From Multifurca ochricompacta (taxonomy: Eukaryota > Basidiomycota > Agaricomycetes > Russulales > Russulaceae): DNA of 64,000 nt. Within the stretch, counting starts at the first letter, position 1. Each line of letters begins with the position of its first letter. The notes below the pieces were generated by a model. The model was not told the DNA's origin, did not search any database, and worked only from the letters and a program-made list of their open reading frames with translations. Shown one piece after another: positions 23,966 to 34,844 of the stretch. The stretch spans positions 124,001 through 188,000 of the forward strand of contig WTXG01000003.1 in NCBI GenBank assembly GCA_022496185.1. The letters run 5' to 3'. A program made the translations under genes and the position numbers.

Positions 23966-26564
23966 ATGGCTGAAGTACCTATTCAAACTCAGGGTCATCC
24001 AGGGCAAGCTACAGGTGCTAATCGCGGGCGCAAGCGTCCCCGTGGTCGGGGCGGGAAGAGCGCTAGGGGTGGGGCAGCTATCAGCCCTACACCGAACACA
24101 AATAAATCTCAGGCGAACAGGGAAGATGAAGAGGCTGCCATTTCCACCGCTCAAAGGGATGCTCAACAGGATGATAACACGGATCAGGATTTGTGCTGGA
24201 TCTGCGCAGAACCCGTCAAGTATTATGCCGTCTCAGAGTGTAACCATCGGACGTGCCATATCTGCGCTTTACGTCTGCGAGCTTTGTACAAAAAATTAGA
24301 CTGTACGTTCTGCAAGGTGCGCATCATACCCGTCTATTTCCCTCGCTTAGTTATTGCTCTCTAATCAACGAAAGCAAGGAGCCGCAACCGACAATTATCT
24401 TTACTGTTTCCCCCGACGCCCCCTTCTCATCTTATACACCCGAAGGAATTCCGCTCAATGATCAGAGACTGGCGATATCGTTCGAGTCTCAGGAAATGAT
24501 GCAGGACTCCTTGGTCCTCCTACGCTTCAATTGTCCTGATTCCTCCTGCGACTTCGTGGCTACGGGCTGGAACGACCTTAAGCTACATGCCCGTGGTGTC
24601 CATGGAAAACTCATGTGGTATGCAGCAATATGCTGTCGTTTTTCTCTGACAAATTTAAAGTACGAGATAGTGATCTGTGCATCCACCACAAGAAAGTGTT
24701 TGCTCACGAGCATGCGTTGTACACATCACCTCAATATTTCACCCATCTTCCATCCACGCAGCGTCGTCAACAGAAGAGTCTGTCTAAGGATCAGGTTGAG
24801 GGTGGTATCCACCCTCTCTGCGAGTTCTGCCGTGAATGCTTCTTCGGGGATGACGAGCTATACGCCCATATGCGGCACACGCACGAAGAATGCTTCATAT
24901 GCAAGCGAAATGAGATCAGGGACAAATAGTGAGCTCAAATTTTGACCTTCCCCGCGTCGTTGACATGAGTGGTTTCAAAGCTTTCAAAACTATGATGCCT
25001 TAGTCAGTAGTTTTCTTCTTCTTTCCTGTGTGTCCGATTGATGTCTAATCGTCCTCAGGAGCGACATTTTGAGCAAGCGCATCACCCGTGTCCCAACCCT
25101 AGTTGTCAAGCGAGCAAATTCGTTGTGTTTGGCTCTCAGATCGATCTGCAGGCTCATATGGTCGAAGAACATGGCGCTGAAATGTCTTCGCGCGATAAAA
25201 AAGATGCCCGTCGTGTCAACGCAGCCTTCGAATTCCAAGATACCTCTTCGGGTTCTACCAGGCGCCGTGGAGGAGGGCCAGGAGGAGGTGGTGGTGGCGG
25301 CGGTGGCGGCGGCAGCGGCGGTAGTGGACGAGAGCAACGCGATCCTTTGTCACAGTTAGGGCCGCGGCAAATTATGGGCTCGGACAGTCGTCGCAGTCGC
25401 TTCGGTGCACACCTAACGATGGAAGGAGACACAAATGACTCATCTCCTGGGCCCAGCAGACGCCAGACGCCTTCACCACCACCGCCGTCCATGGACCCTG
25501 TCACTGCCGAGTATGCCATTTTGTTTTTCTATCCATGAGGGGCGCACACCGATGATTCCGACTTGTTCCTAGACGGTATACAACGATATTCGTGCGCCTG
25601 CGCACTGTCGCGCCACACCCGATCAATGCTGTCGCGGGCATCAAGCTGGCCTTGCGCGACTACACCGCGTCCCAATCCGGCGCGCGCGATCTCATCTCGA
25701 CCATCTGGAGCATCCTCGATCGCGACCTCGACGCAACGGCATCGATCGTCAACCTCATCGTAGATTTTTTCGAGGATGAGGAGAAGAAGACACCCTGCTC
25801 GCCGCCTGGAACGGGTTCAAGGTCGAACGTCGACGAGAATTCCCCGATCTGACACCAACAAGCGTCGGGACAGATTATGCGGGCATCGCGACGGACGTAC
25901 ATTGAACGCTGCGACGGCTCGACGCGTGGCGGGGACCGCCTAGACAGGCTCAGCGAGCGGTGTGGGACCGCGTCGCGCAGGCAGCCGAGCGTGGCGCTAG
26001 CTTCCCGCCTCTTAAAACACGGCAGCAGTCATCGCTGCCTCCTTACATGCTGGCACAAACAACAACTCAACTCCACCCTCCACAACCGCCACATACAGGA
26101 CCCACGCCAGGCTTCCGCAAACCGTCCGCGCGAAACACGGCATGGTCTGCATCCGCCGCGGGCGTCAGTTCAGGCGGCGGCGGAGGCAGTGGCGGTAACA
26201 ACAGAGCACCGCTAACAATGCATCTCAGGGTACACGGCAGGCGGGGCCTACCCCTCCGGCACCCGCACTCACGAGTGCGGCGTTTCCGACTCTGCCGAGC
26301 TCGGCCGCGCCACGGCTGCGCCCAATCGTGTCGGCGCGCACGGGCCAGTTGCAGCATATCCTCGGCAGTGCGCCGCCGGCCACGTCTGCGTGGGCGCCTG
26401 CACGCGCTGAACAGGATGAGGGTGCGGGGGGCAGAGATGGAGAAGAGGCGGCGTTGGCGCCCGCGCCCGCAGAGGCCGTGACAGGCGGGAAGAAAAAAGG
26501 CAAGGCGAAACAAAAGCAGATGTTGTTCAGCTTGGGGTCGTATCCCAGTGCTGGGGGCGGTTAG
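23966..26564 (+). CDS. HEL2: RING E3 ubiquitin ligase Hel2/ZNF598
   Basis: Hel2/ZNF598 recognises collided ribosomes and ubiquitinates small-subunit proteins to start ribosome-associated quality control. Model: 23966..24316, 24379..24617, 24671..24928, 24981..25002 (a 22-nt exon), 25059..25510, 25573..26564. A basic Gly/Arg-rich N-terminus precedes a C-terminally compact RING (CWICAEP...CNHRTCHICALRLRALY...CTFCK, residues about 77-117). Then come C2H2-type fingers: CPDSSCDFVATGWNDLKLHARGVH, CEFCRECFFGDDELYAHMRHTH, CPNPSCQASKFVVFGSQIDL. A glycine run and a conserved helical part follow (AGIKLALRDY, ILDRDLDATASIVNLIVDFF). The last exon needs several one-base corrections to stay in frame, near 25793, 25890, 25935 and 26210. 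Between them no nonsense codon interrupts the expected protein, which ends KKKGKAKQKQMLFSLGSYPS. Either the assembly has indels here or the C-terminal half is decaying. Confidence 0.88.
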
Positions 26565-26756
26565 TGAGTAAGAGAATGGAAATGCATACCGAGGCGTGAG
26601 GTTTGAGTGCGTTCTTTGAGTAGAGCCACATGCAGTCGGTTCTGCTTTAGCAATTGATTGACGAATCCAGGAGGCGTAATACGGCGATACAGATAGATGC
26701 GCAGCCGGATTACCACCGGTGCTTTTGGGGGTTTTGTTGTTATTATAATCAGAACT

Positions 26757-28331
26757 TTAGAGCTTGGTCCTTATGCTCTCGACCGCAGACGACGAGGCAT
26801 CCATCCTGACTACGATCTTGCCAAAGTGGTCCCCGCGAGCAAGTAGCTCAAAGCCCTGTTCAGCATTCTCGAGCCCGTTGAGTACGTGCGAAACGACGGG
26901 CGTGATCTGGTGCTCCGCGATAAACTCTGTTGCGGCCTGTAGGTCGGCCTTTGAGCCCATCGTCGAACCTGATAGGCCGGGGTCAGGTCAAAATGTCAAC
27001 GGCGGGGGATGACCCGACAAGAACGACGAAGAGTTATACCGATGAGCTGCTGATTTCGCAATACTTCACGCATCGTAATCGACGCCTTCGGCGCGACAGT
27101 CATACCGTAAAGCACGATGCGCCCTCCAAGACGAAGCAGACGACTGACTTGCTGGGTAATGGCGCCGCCCGCAGAATCGATGACCGAGTCGAGCAACACG
27201 TTTCCGAGGAGTCTACCCAGCACCGTCGGCCAATTCTCTACATAACATGCATCAAGTGGGGGCGGGAGTTACAAGCGTATTAGGGTCAGCGTGTGGGGTT
27301 TCAAATGTGGATGGGAGAAGGACTGACTGTGGGTGTAGTTCACGCCGCCTGCAGCACCGAGGGCGACAGCTCGTGCGAGCTTATCGTCTGAACTGCTCGT
27401 CACGTATACGCGCGCGCCGAGCGCGAGGCATAGCTGTAACGCGAGTAGGGCGACGCCACCACCAATACCCGTGATTAGAACGGTGTGCCCGCGCGAGACG
27501 CGCGCGTTCACGACGACGGTTCTGAATGGAAGAGGTGGATTAGCGAGGAGGCGATCACGACACGGCTGCGCACGGGGCTTGGGGAAGGTATGATATGGTA
27601 CTAGTAGTATTCAAGAGACGCACCTCCAGGCGGTGACGCCTCCGACTGGCCAGCCGCGGCGTGCACATCGTCGAGATGCGCAGGTGTTGGAATGACTTGA
27701 TCGCGCGCGACGACAACGTATGAGGAAAAGGTGCCGATGGGCGGATTGTTTCCTCCTCCGAGGATTCCGAACCTGCAATGAACATAATTTCATGAGCCTG
27801 AGGCTGAAGTTGCAGGAATGAGGGTTGGCCCGGGGAGGGGGGAAGCTTACGGGGTTTCAGGACTCAATGGATCACTCTCCCATCCGCGCGTTGGGACGAG
27901 GAAGACGCGCTTGTTTAGAAGCTCGTCTCTGTCGTTATACGCAGCGACGACGAGTCCTGACAAATATGGACCATCATCAAGGGATGTCAGGAAAGGAAAG
28001 TGTGCACCGTGAACTGCTCACCTGCGCCATCTGCACCCAAGATGCTGCCGAGTATAATCCCCGGGTATTGATTTTTTCGAATCCAGAACTGACGATCCCA
28101 ATAAAGTTTCGCCCTTCACTTCAATTCGAAGAGCCCGCGAGCGAGTGACCGTACCTCTCTATGATTGAAACCAGCAGCGTTGATCTGTACGAGAATTTCT
28201 CCGGGTTTGAGTGCAGCGACAGGTTTTTCCACGAGACGGATGTCATGATAGACAGGTTCATGAGATTTTGCTGAATTTTGTAAAATAAGGGCTTTGAGAG
28301 AGGTTGGGTATCCCCCGACGACGACGACCAT
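26757..28331 (-). CDS. MDR-family oxidoreductase (quinone reductase / zinc-type ADH-like)
   Basis: Medium-chain dehydrogenase/reductase that should use NAD(P)H; the substrate is unknown. Model (minus): 28331..28155, 28088..28022, 27956..27851, 27772..27624, 27521..27328, 27237..27040, 26968..26757, about 367 aa. The start is placed at MVVVVGGYP (28331); an upstream in-frame ATG lies at 28343. Motifs in order are GEILVQINAAGFNHRE, YPGIILGSILGADGAG (the usual catalytic-domain GADG), LITGIGGGVALLALQLCLALGA (Rossmann nucleotide loop), VLLDSVIDSAGG and GGRIVLYGMT. Residues of the structural-zinc loop are not seen, so it belongs with the quinone-reductase or YogA-like side of the superfamily. One base is missing near 27650, where AAAG should continue as PVGGVTAWR; all other junctions are in phase. 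Confidence 0.83.
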
Positions 28332-29000
28332 ATCGTCACACACGTACGTACACGTTAATTCTGGCCCGTCCTCCGGTTAAACTGCGGGTGCTGCACATTA
28401 ACCCCGCTTTATTAGGTGATTCACACCATCACCAAGGGTTCCCGCCGCTTTCTTTACGCACTCGAGCCCCTGCCACGACAACTTATGGGAACCTTCGCTA
28501 TCGCTTAGGCAACCTAGGCGCCCTTGTCTTAGTTGCCTTGCTGATCCGGTTTGGCCGGTGCCATAAAACCAAAATCCACAAACGCCAATGACACAGGTTA
28601 TATATATGAGGCCCACCTGGAAGGGCGCCGACTCGAAACTGGATTCACCAGTCGTTCATTTATCACTGCTTGCTCTTCCAAGCAGAATTCCGCCCCCTGC
28701 GGAGTCGTCGACTTACCCATCGTGATATCTACCGCAGTATTTATCGCGACTGTCGACCATCAGGGCACTCATCAATTGCTTGTATAAAATTTCACTTTTT
28801 GGGCAACTGCCTTGCTCGCTCCACCACCGCGCGCCCAAGTAGAATGTGGCAAGCGGCTTTGAAAGTGTCACAGAGCCACTTGCACATCTACTCCTTTTGT
28901 TCATAATCCTCTCCAAGATTATACTTATAGGCGACCTTAAATCGGCTCCTCAGTCATTCCCCCCGTTCTTCAGTCGCAATCACTCATTCCTTGGTGAACG
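28332..29000. promoter_or_regulatory. Divergent intergenic region
   Basis: About 670 bp between the MDR gene (minus) and the first kinase-like gene (plus). Both promoters should lie here. A GTATAAAAT string (near 28783) and TATATATGAGG (near 28600) could be TATA-like elements. No gene was recognised. Confidence 0.35.
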
Positions 29001-29844
29001 ATGACGATCCCTTACTCACCTTACAACAACTCTCTCACCCTCCGATTCAGCCAGACTGTCGAGTACAAGCTCTTCCCCTGGTTCGAGGAGGCCTTTTCCG
29101 CGCATGCCCATCTCAATTACCCGTTTTTCGGGATCAGCAAACCGATGCAAAACCTTTTCCCTGGATACGTCGCTACTACTGACGACAACGACTCTGCGAA
29201 TGTTTTCGCCGCGACGCTGGATTTCTCAGGGCCGGATGATGGCGTCCCAAAGGACGTGTGTTTGAAATTTGCGCGTGGTGTGGATGAAGTCGTGCGCCTG
29301 AGCCACGAAGCATCCGTTTATCGAAAAGAGCTCACAAAGCTCTGGGGCATCGCGGTGCCGAGAATGTATGGCTTCTTCATGGGCCACTACGAGGACACTC
29401 CTGTAGCTTGCCTCCTGCTCGAACTTTGCGTCAGTCCCAATGACGGCTCGCTCTATGATTCGGAGGAGTTTATGTTTGTCCTTGTCCTTTTTTTTTCCCT
29501 CTCGTGTAACTGATTGTGATTTGATCTCATATTATCTTGGCAGTCGTCTCGCAATGCAGAACGTGCGCAAAGTACACACGGCTGGTATCACACAAAACAT
29601 GCCACTGGAACTGCATCATTTCGTCATGAAAGATAACAAAGTACTATTGGTTGACTTTTCACGTGCGGTTGTGCACCGATGCAACAATGCGATGCCCGTA
29701 TACAGTAATCAACGTTTCTGTCTCAATCGGGCTGAGGTGCAAGATGGGGATGAGCACGACTGTAGCGAAGTGATGAGTATCGCTAAGGTAAATATGCGGG
29801 CTGCATCCGTAGAAGTACAAGTACAATCTTGGCTTGTACCTTGA
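29001..29844 (+). CDS. Kinase-like protein lacking catalytic Asp, paralogue 1
   Basis: Two exons, 29001..29473 and 29544..29844 (donor GTTTGT, acceptor GGCAG), 257 aa. It resembles small fungal aminoglycoside-phosphotransferase/protein-kinase-like proteins: VCLKFA holds the N-lobe Lys, LLLELCVSP fits the hinge, and NKVLLVDFSRAV fits the strand with the metal-binding Asp. In the catalytic-loop position the sequence reads GITQNMPLELHHFVM, where active relatives have H-x-D and an Asn before the phenylalanine. The HxD Asp is replaced by Met and the Asn by His, so it is probably a pseudokinase. The neighbour at 30617 is a diverged copy with the same intron position. Function unknown. Confidence 0.72.
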
Positions 29845-30616
29845 TTGATGATGGATGATGGGAGGGAGATGGGAGATTTAACTTTGTTTGGTTTGGACGG
29901 ATGGGACGTGGGAAAGTGGGAAATAGTATGATCGTATGACGTAAGTTTTTGACACATTTGTGATTTGTGATTTGTATTGTGTGTATGTCATTCCTAATTA
30001 CGTAGAGATACTTTATAAAATCGTGATCGTGTAATTTGATTGATTGTGTTGTGGTGGGTCTGATCATGGTCATGTGATCATGAGTTGCCCAACTCCCGGG
30101 TCCTTGGCATGTTAATCTAATCTGTCTTCTTCTAGTTTAGTCTAGTCCGCTCTGCTACACAACTACAAAACTACACCACACTACACAATACTTACACTTG
30201 GACTTGGTCGGCTTTGACCAGGGCAACATCAAGGCCACAATGGCAGGTTTGCTATTTCGGCGCTCAGATCGCTCATGTCTCTCTTCTGACACCCCGGATG
30301 ACCTGGAAACCTGTTGCGCAGCCCGGTTTTTTTAACAGTAAATTTATTCAAATGTCGCACAAATAAAAACTAATTGCCGTAGGGGGTTCAGGCTTCGATC
30401 CACACCTCCTCAAGCCGACCCTGTGGCAAGAAGGAGCCTCTTGTGGACAATGTACACTAACCACAAAATTCACATCTCATATAACAGGGGCATATAACTA
30501 GGCCTACGACATGGACGAGCAGCAATACTTGTAGCCACACTTAAACTTCTACTACTGCCACCACTACCACCACGGCCACTCCTACCCTTACTCTGAATTC
30601 TTTGCTCTTTTTAACT
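29845..30616. other. Intergenic between the kinase-like paralogues
   Basis: About 770 bp. The stretch GGTTTTTTTAACAGTAAATTTATTCAAATG-like (30327-30356) with a T-run could be another retroelement tail, but no matching body follows. ACCACC/CTACAC microsatellite-like strings occur near 30165-30190 and 30550-30585. No gene was recognised. Confidence 0.4.
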
Positions 30617-31516
30617 ATGGGCATGCTCAATCGCAATAACGTGGTCCTCCGCAGCACACTCACGATCGAGTTCGGACTGGGCCGTAGATGCTTCCTCTTC
30701 TCCTATTTACCAAAGCCGATTCACATCGCCGTGACACTCAAGCACCCACTCTCGGGCGTGTGTCACTCCATGAAAAATTTCGCTCGGCCGCGGCGGCGGA
30801 TATATTCTAGCAGCGGTACGCAGCGCAACGTCTTCGCAGCCGAACTCCAAGTCGTCGGTGGCGGCAATGAAGAGGGGGGTACCTCCACCGGTGCCAGTGC
30901 CAGTGCCAGTACCGAGGGTGCACTCTTCCCGCAGCAGGTGTGCATTAAGTACGCCTCAGGCGTGGATGAGGTCAGCGCCCTACGTCGTGAGGATCTGCTT
31001 TATCGCCGCGAGTTGGCGCCCCTCGCTGGGATTGCCGTTCCGCAGACGTATGGGTTTTACACGGGTGGGACGATGGCAGCGCCCACTGCTTGTCTCATCA
31101 TGGAGCTCTGCGCGAGCACAGAAATACTGAAAAGTCCCGATGAGTTTTGGTGCGTTTTGTTGGAATGCCCTGCATTTTTACTACTACCTTGATATCTGAC
31201 TTTTCACCCCCTACCTTTTGATTTTTTTGTGCATGTTCCAAGTCGTCTTGCAATGTTGACCTTGTGTAAGGTTCACTCTGCGGGAATAATGCATAATACG
31301 TCCCTCGACCTGCGCCATTTCGTCATGAAGGGAAAGCAAGTCCTTCTTGTCGATTTTGCGCGCGCAATGGCACATCCGTGTGGGAACGCCCACCCCATCC
31401 TATATAAAGATTCCTATAGTCAAATTATGGACGACGAGCAAGACGAGCCCGAATGTGAGGAGTTAGTCAAAGCTGAGAGCAACATTTTCTGGCAAATTGC
31501 CGAGAAACTGCGATGA
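30617..31516 (+). CDS. Kinase-like protein lacking catalytic Asp, paralogue 2
   Basis: Two exons, 30617..31149 and 31243..31516, 268 aa; the ATG at 30617 is the first in frame. It aligns with the gene at 29001 over its C-terminal two thirds: NVFAAEL, VCIKYASGVDEVSALRRE, GIAVPQTYGFYTGG, ACLIMELCAS, then after the intron RLAMLTLCKVHSAG. The catalytic-loop equivalent reads GIMHNTSLDLRHFVM, so the HxD Asp is Thr and the conserved Asn is His. The later Asp is kept (VLLVDFARAM). The N-terminal 70 residues differ from paralogue 1 and include an ASASAST low-complexity run. A probable pseudokinase from a tandem duplication. Its stop lies 160 bp from the stop of the convergent TFIIIC gene. Confidence 0.7.
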
Positions 31517-31676
31517 TTCATTTTTGTTTTTGCCAACAGAAGAGGGCAATGGGAGAGCTCTCTCCGTACAATACAAAAACCTCCCTCATATTTATTTCCA
31601 TACCCTGTCACATGGATTATCGTACCATTTGAAAATTGAAATTATTTTTTTAAAGAAACGAAAAAAAAGAACCTCG

Positions 31677-34600
31677 TTAACTGGAGTCGTCATTATCTTC
31701 AAGTTCATCCACCTCCATGGCATTTTCCTCCTCCAAGCGCATCGCCTCAATGCGTTCATACGGAACCCTATCCCGAAACCATCTCCCCTTTAAAAAGTCA
31801 ACCCTACACAACCCCGATCCAGTCGCAGAAGCCAGCAGACCGGCAGCGGCCAGCCCAGCGCCGCTGTGCCAAGCCACGCGCTGCACGCCCACAGAGGCAT
31901 CCCACGCGCCCCCACCGCCTTCTGGTCGCTCAGCCATCTCGCGTGGCTTCAACCTATCCAACATGCGGAAGCGACCTTCAGTGCGACTGTAATCCAGCTG
32001 GTATACGCGGTGTACGAGTGATGGCTGGTTCGCCCACGCGTCATTCAGCCGTTGCGGATCCAAGCCCAAAAAAAAAAAAGAAAAACTCAAAACTCAAAAC
32101 TCACCACGAAGCCTCCGCGTCGTGTCGCGCGCAAACCGTTTGTCGTGTAGCATATGCCATCCGCTGCGCCGACTGCAAGTTGGGGATGGTAATCCGACGC
32201 GCTTAGGCTCTGTACAATCCGCCACGCATCAGTTCCTCTGTGGCTGACGGGTCATTCGATGAGCAGGTGACTAAAACTAGCTTACCCAGACCGGCCCACC
32301 CGGATCCATGAGTGCGTGCCCTCTCCCGAGTGTGCTCGGTGAAACCGAGTAAGACTTGATTGTGTTTTCGTGATCTATCGTCACGACGGCGCTCAAATAT
32401 GGTGAATACGTAATACTGTTGATTGCGTCTGCGAGCGTGTGTGGGTGCGTGTGACAGAATGAGGAGTCAGCAGGCAACACAAACGGGACGATGTGGAGAG
32501 GATAACGGGCACCTCGAGTTCGATTGAAGACATGACCACCGAGTTCTCGGATGTCTGTCAGGCACTGAAGGCCGTCATAGCCACCACTGGCAATCACCGT
32601 AGGACCTTTTCCGTGCATGTCAGGCACCCGCACCCAAGTGAGAGCACGGATAGCAGACTGATGCACGCAAAAGTAGCCCATCGGTAAAATGGCTGCGCAC
32701 AGTAGTTAAAGTAGAAAGTCAGCACACACTGATTGCCTCATCGAGCTATACAAGTGGCGCCTCACGCTCAGAGGGTGATTGTAGTGCTCGACCGATGTTG
32801 TAGACGACAATGACGCCTTGAACCGACAGCCTAAGCAGGATATTCAAATATAGGAGCAATGAGACTCGATACCGTTTGCCAGGCCCGCAGCGATGAGTTC
32901 GCTATTCCCCCAATCGAGCGTGCAAAAGGCTGCCTCTTCAAGCTCGATGCGGAGAATAGGTTCGTTGATTTTTACTGCTTGAATGTTTAGTGGATGACGC
33001 AACCCCATATGGCGGTTACGTACCGTAGACAGGATCCGTCGTCGGAGAGTGCTGTGTGGGCGCCAAATCTGGCGGGTATGGAACCACATATACAGATAGA
33101 GAACCGTCTTCAAACACGCCAGCGAGCAGACCAAGTTTTCTCGGGAAGGCTTGAGATGGCCCTGCCAACTTTCAATTGGTTTAGTCAACGCTGAGAGCTA
33201 GCTGGTTTCTGAGGGATTGGGGACATACTGGGTCATGTGAAGGCAAGGGACACCATTTCAGCTCCAAGGCAGGTCCGCTATCTATACAAAGCACCATCTC
33301 GCATTGCATTTCTCCTCTGTCATCGTCTGTTCTATCAGTATCAGACGATGGAACAAGGGTCCATAATTGCACGCATGCGCGTTGAGGACGTGCTACTTTA
33401 ACTCCAATTTCAGGAGAATGGGTGCGCGAGGGAAATGGCGCGGCAGCAAGGTAGTATTTATAAGAGCAATCTGGCCCAAGAGGGGGGTGATGTCTCAGAG
33501 CGCTCGTTCCAGGAAAGATGGGTTCACATACGCGGTCGATCGTCTGGATGTATGGGACACCAGTCAAGGCCCCATGCGGGTGCGCCAGCATTGAAAACGT
33601 GAGCGCAGCTTTCTGGTAAGAACTGGGCTGTGGGGGGAATGACGAATGAAAGAGATTCTTGAGTTACAGAGGGAAGGAGGGTGAACGGGGTTAAGAAAGT
33701 CCTTACATAGTTGTTGGGCATCGAGCGTCTCGAGCTTGATGTTGGTTTGTCTCCCGAATGGACCAAAGTCGCAAGATACAGTCGGCGCGGGAGTAGCGGA
33801 GGCAGAGGCAGCAGTATCAAGACCAGTGGGGCCGCTACTATCAGTCGGCAAATATGCAAACCGAACTCTGACATACAAGTGTCAAAAACGAAATAAAAAG
33901 TTCGCGCACGATCCATAAAAGAGAAACACACTCAGCGGAGAGGAGAACAACCGATCCCTCTGGTATCACAACACCTGCATGCACCCTTGGTCTACGCCCG
34001 CGTTCCTCGCACACCTGCACCTGCGCTGCCTTCTTCTGACCTTCTTGGGCGGTGACCTTCTCAGACTCCTTGTACCACCCGAGGTCCTCTACTATCTGCC
34101 ATACAGGACCAGCGCCGATGCTCGCCCCCCACGCTTTACCAACCCTGCTTGTGACTGCGGGCATGGATGCGTACCCGTGCGTCGGCGAGCACTCATCAGG
34201 CGCGAAGAGCAAAGGGGGATGTAGTAGACGCTCGACGCGCGGGGCTGCGGCAGTCTGGTGGGGGAATAGAGGGACGGGTCGGTGCCGGTGGTGCATGTTT
34301 GGATTCGGGAGTGCGTAGTTCTGACGCGTAGGGGCGGAGAGGGCACGGGCGGTGGGACGTAGCATCGGGATGGGAGCAGGGGATTCCGAGATGGGTACTT
34401 CAGTCTTCTCCTTCCCCTTCCCCTTTGCGCCTTCTACCTTTGTTTTGCTTTTTCCTCTGCGTTGGATCATGTCTTTTGTCTTCTTCTTCTTCCTTGAGAG
34501 TTGGGTTGATGAGTTACCTCCAGAACTGGAAAAATCCTGTACCCCTGCATCCTTCCCAAGAGAAACGCGACGTCCAGCGCCATACTCACTGCCACCTTGG

Positions 34601-34773
34601 TCGGCAAGTGCAGCTCTATCGAAGGCAGGAGGAGCAAAGTCGCTACCAGTATTGTTATCTAACCTGCCGTCATGGTGTTTGTCCTGAGGCTGAGAGGGAC
34701 CAGGTTCCTGTTCATTATCATCTTCTTCAAGGTAACTTTGATGCGCCTTATGAGGACGCAACTCACGCGGCAT
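31677..34773 (-). CDS. sfc6: TFIIIC WD-repeat subunit, Sfc6/Tfc6-like
   Basis: Subunit of the tau/TFIIIC complex that binds the B-box of RNA polymerase III promoters (tRNA genes); assignment by overall resemblance. Eleven exons on the minus strand: 34773..33932, 33867..33707, 33627..33532, 33470..33229, 33168..33024, 32974..32873, 32816..32766, 32692..32513, 32428..32286, 32209..32105, 32024..31677, all in phase, 804 aa. The N-terminal 120 residues are charged, with a KKKKTKD patch. WD/beta-propeller-type blocks follow: GAPAWGLDWCPIHP, YLAAAPFPSRTHSPEIG, LELKWCPLP, LGLLAGVFEDGSLSVYVVP, AFCTLDWGNSELIAAGLANG, SAIRALTWVRVPD, INSITYSPYLSAVVTID and SASDYHPQLAVGAADG. It ends in an acidic tail (MEVDELEDNDDSS). 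No break was found. Confidence 0.75.
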
Positions 34774-34810
34774 GATTGCACTAAGCTAAGCGTAGTCTAC
34801 CAGGGAGAGA

Positions 34811-34834
34811 TCACCACCACCACCACCACCACCA
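34811..34834 (+). repeat. (CAC)n microsatellite
   Basis: About eight CAC/ACC units between the TFIIIC start codon and the header of Crinkler unit C1. Copy B has a shorter CACCACC at the equivalent place. Confidence 0.8.
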
Positions 34835-34844
34835 GCCAACCTAC

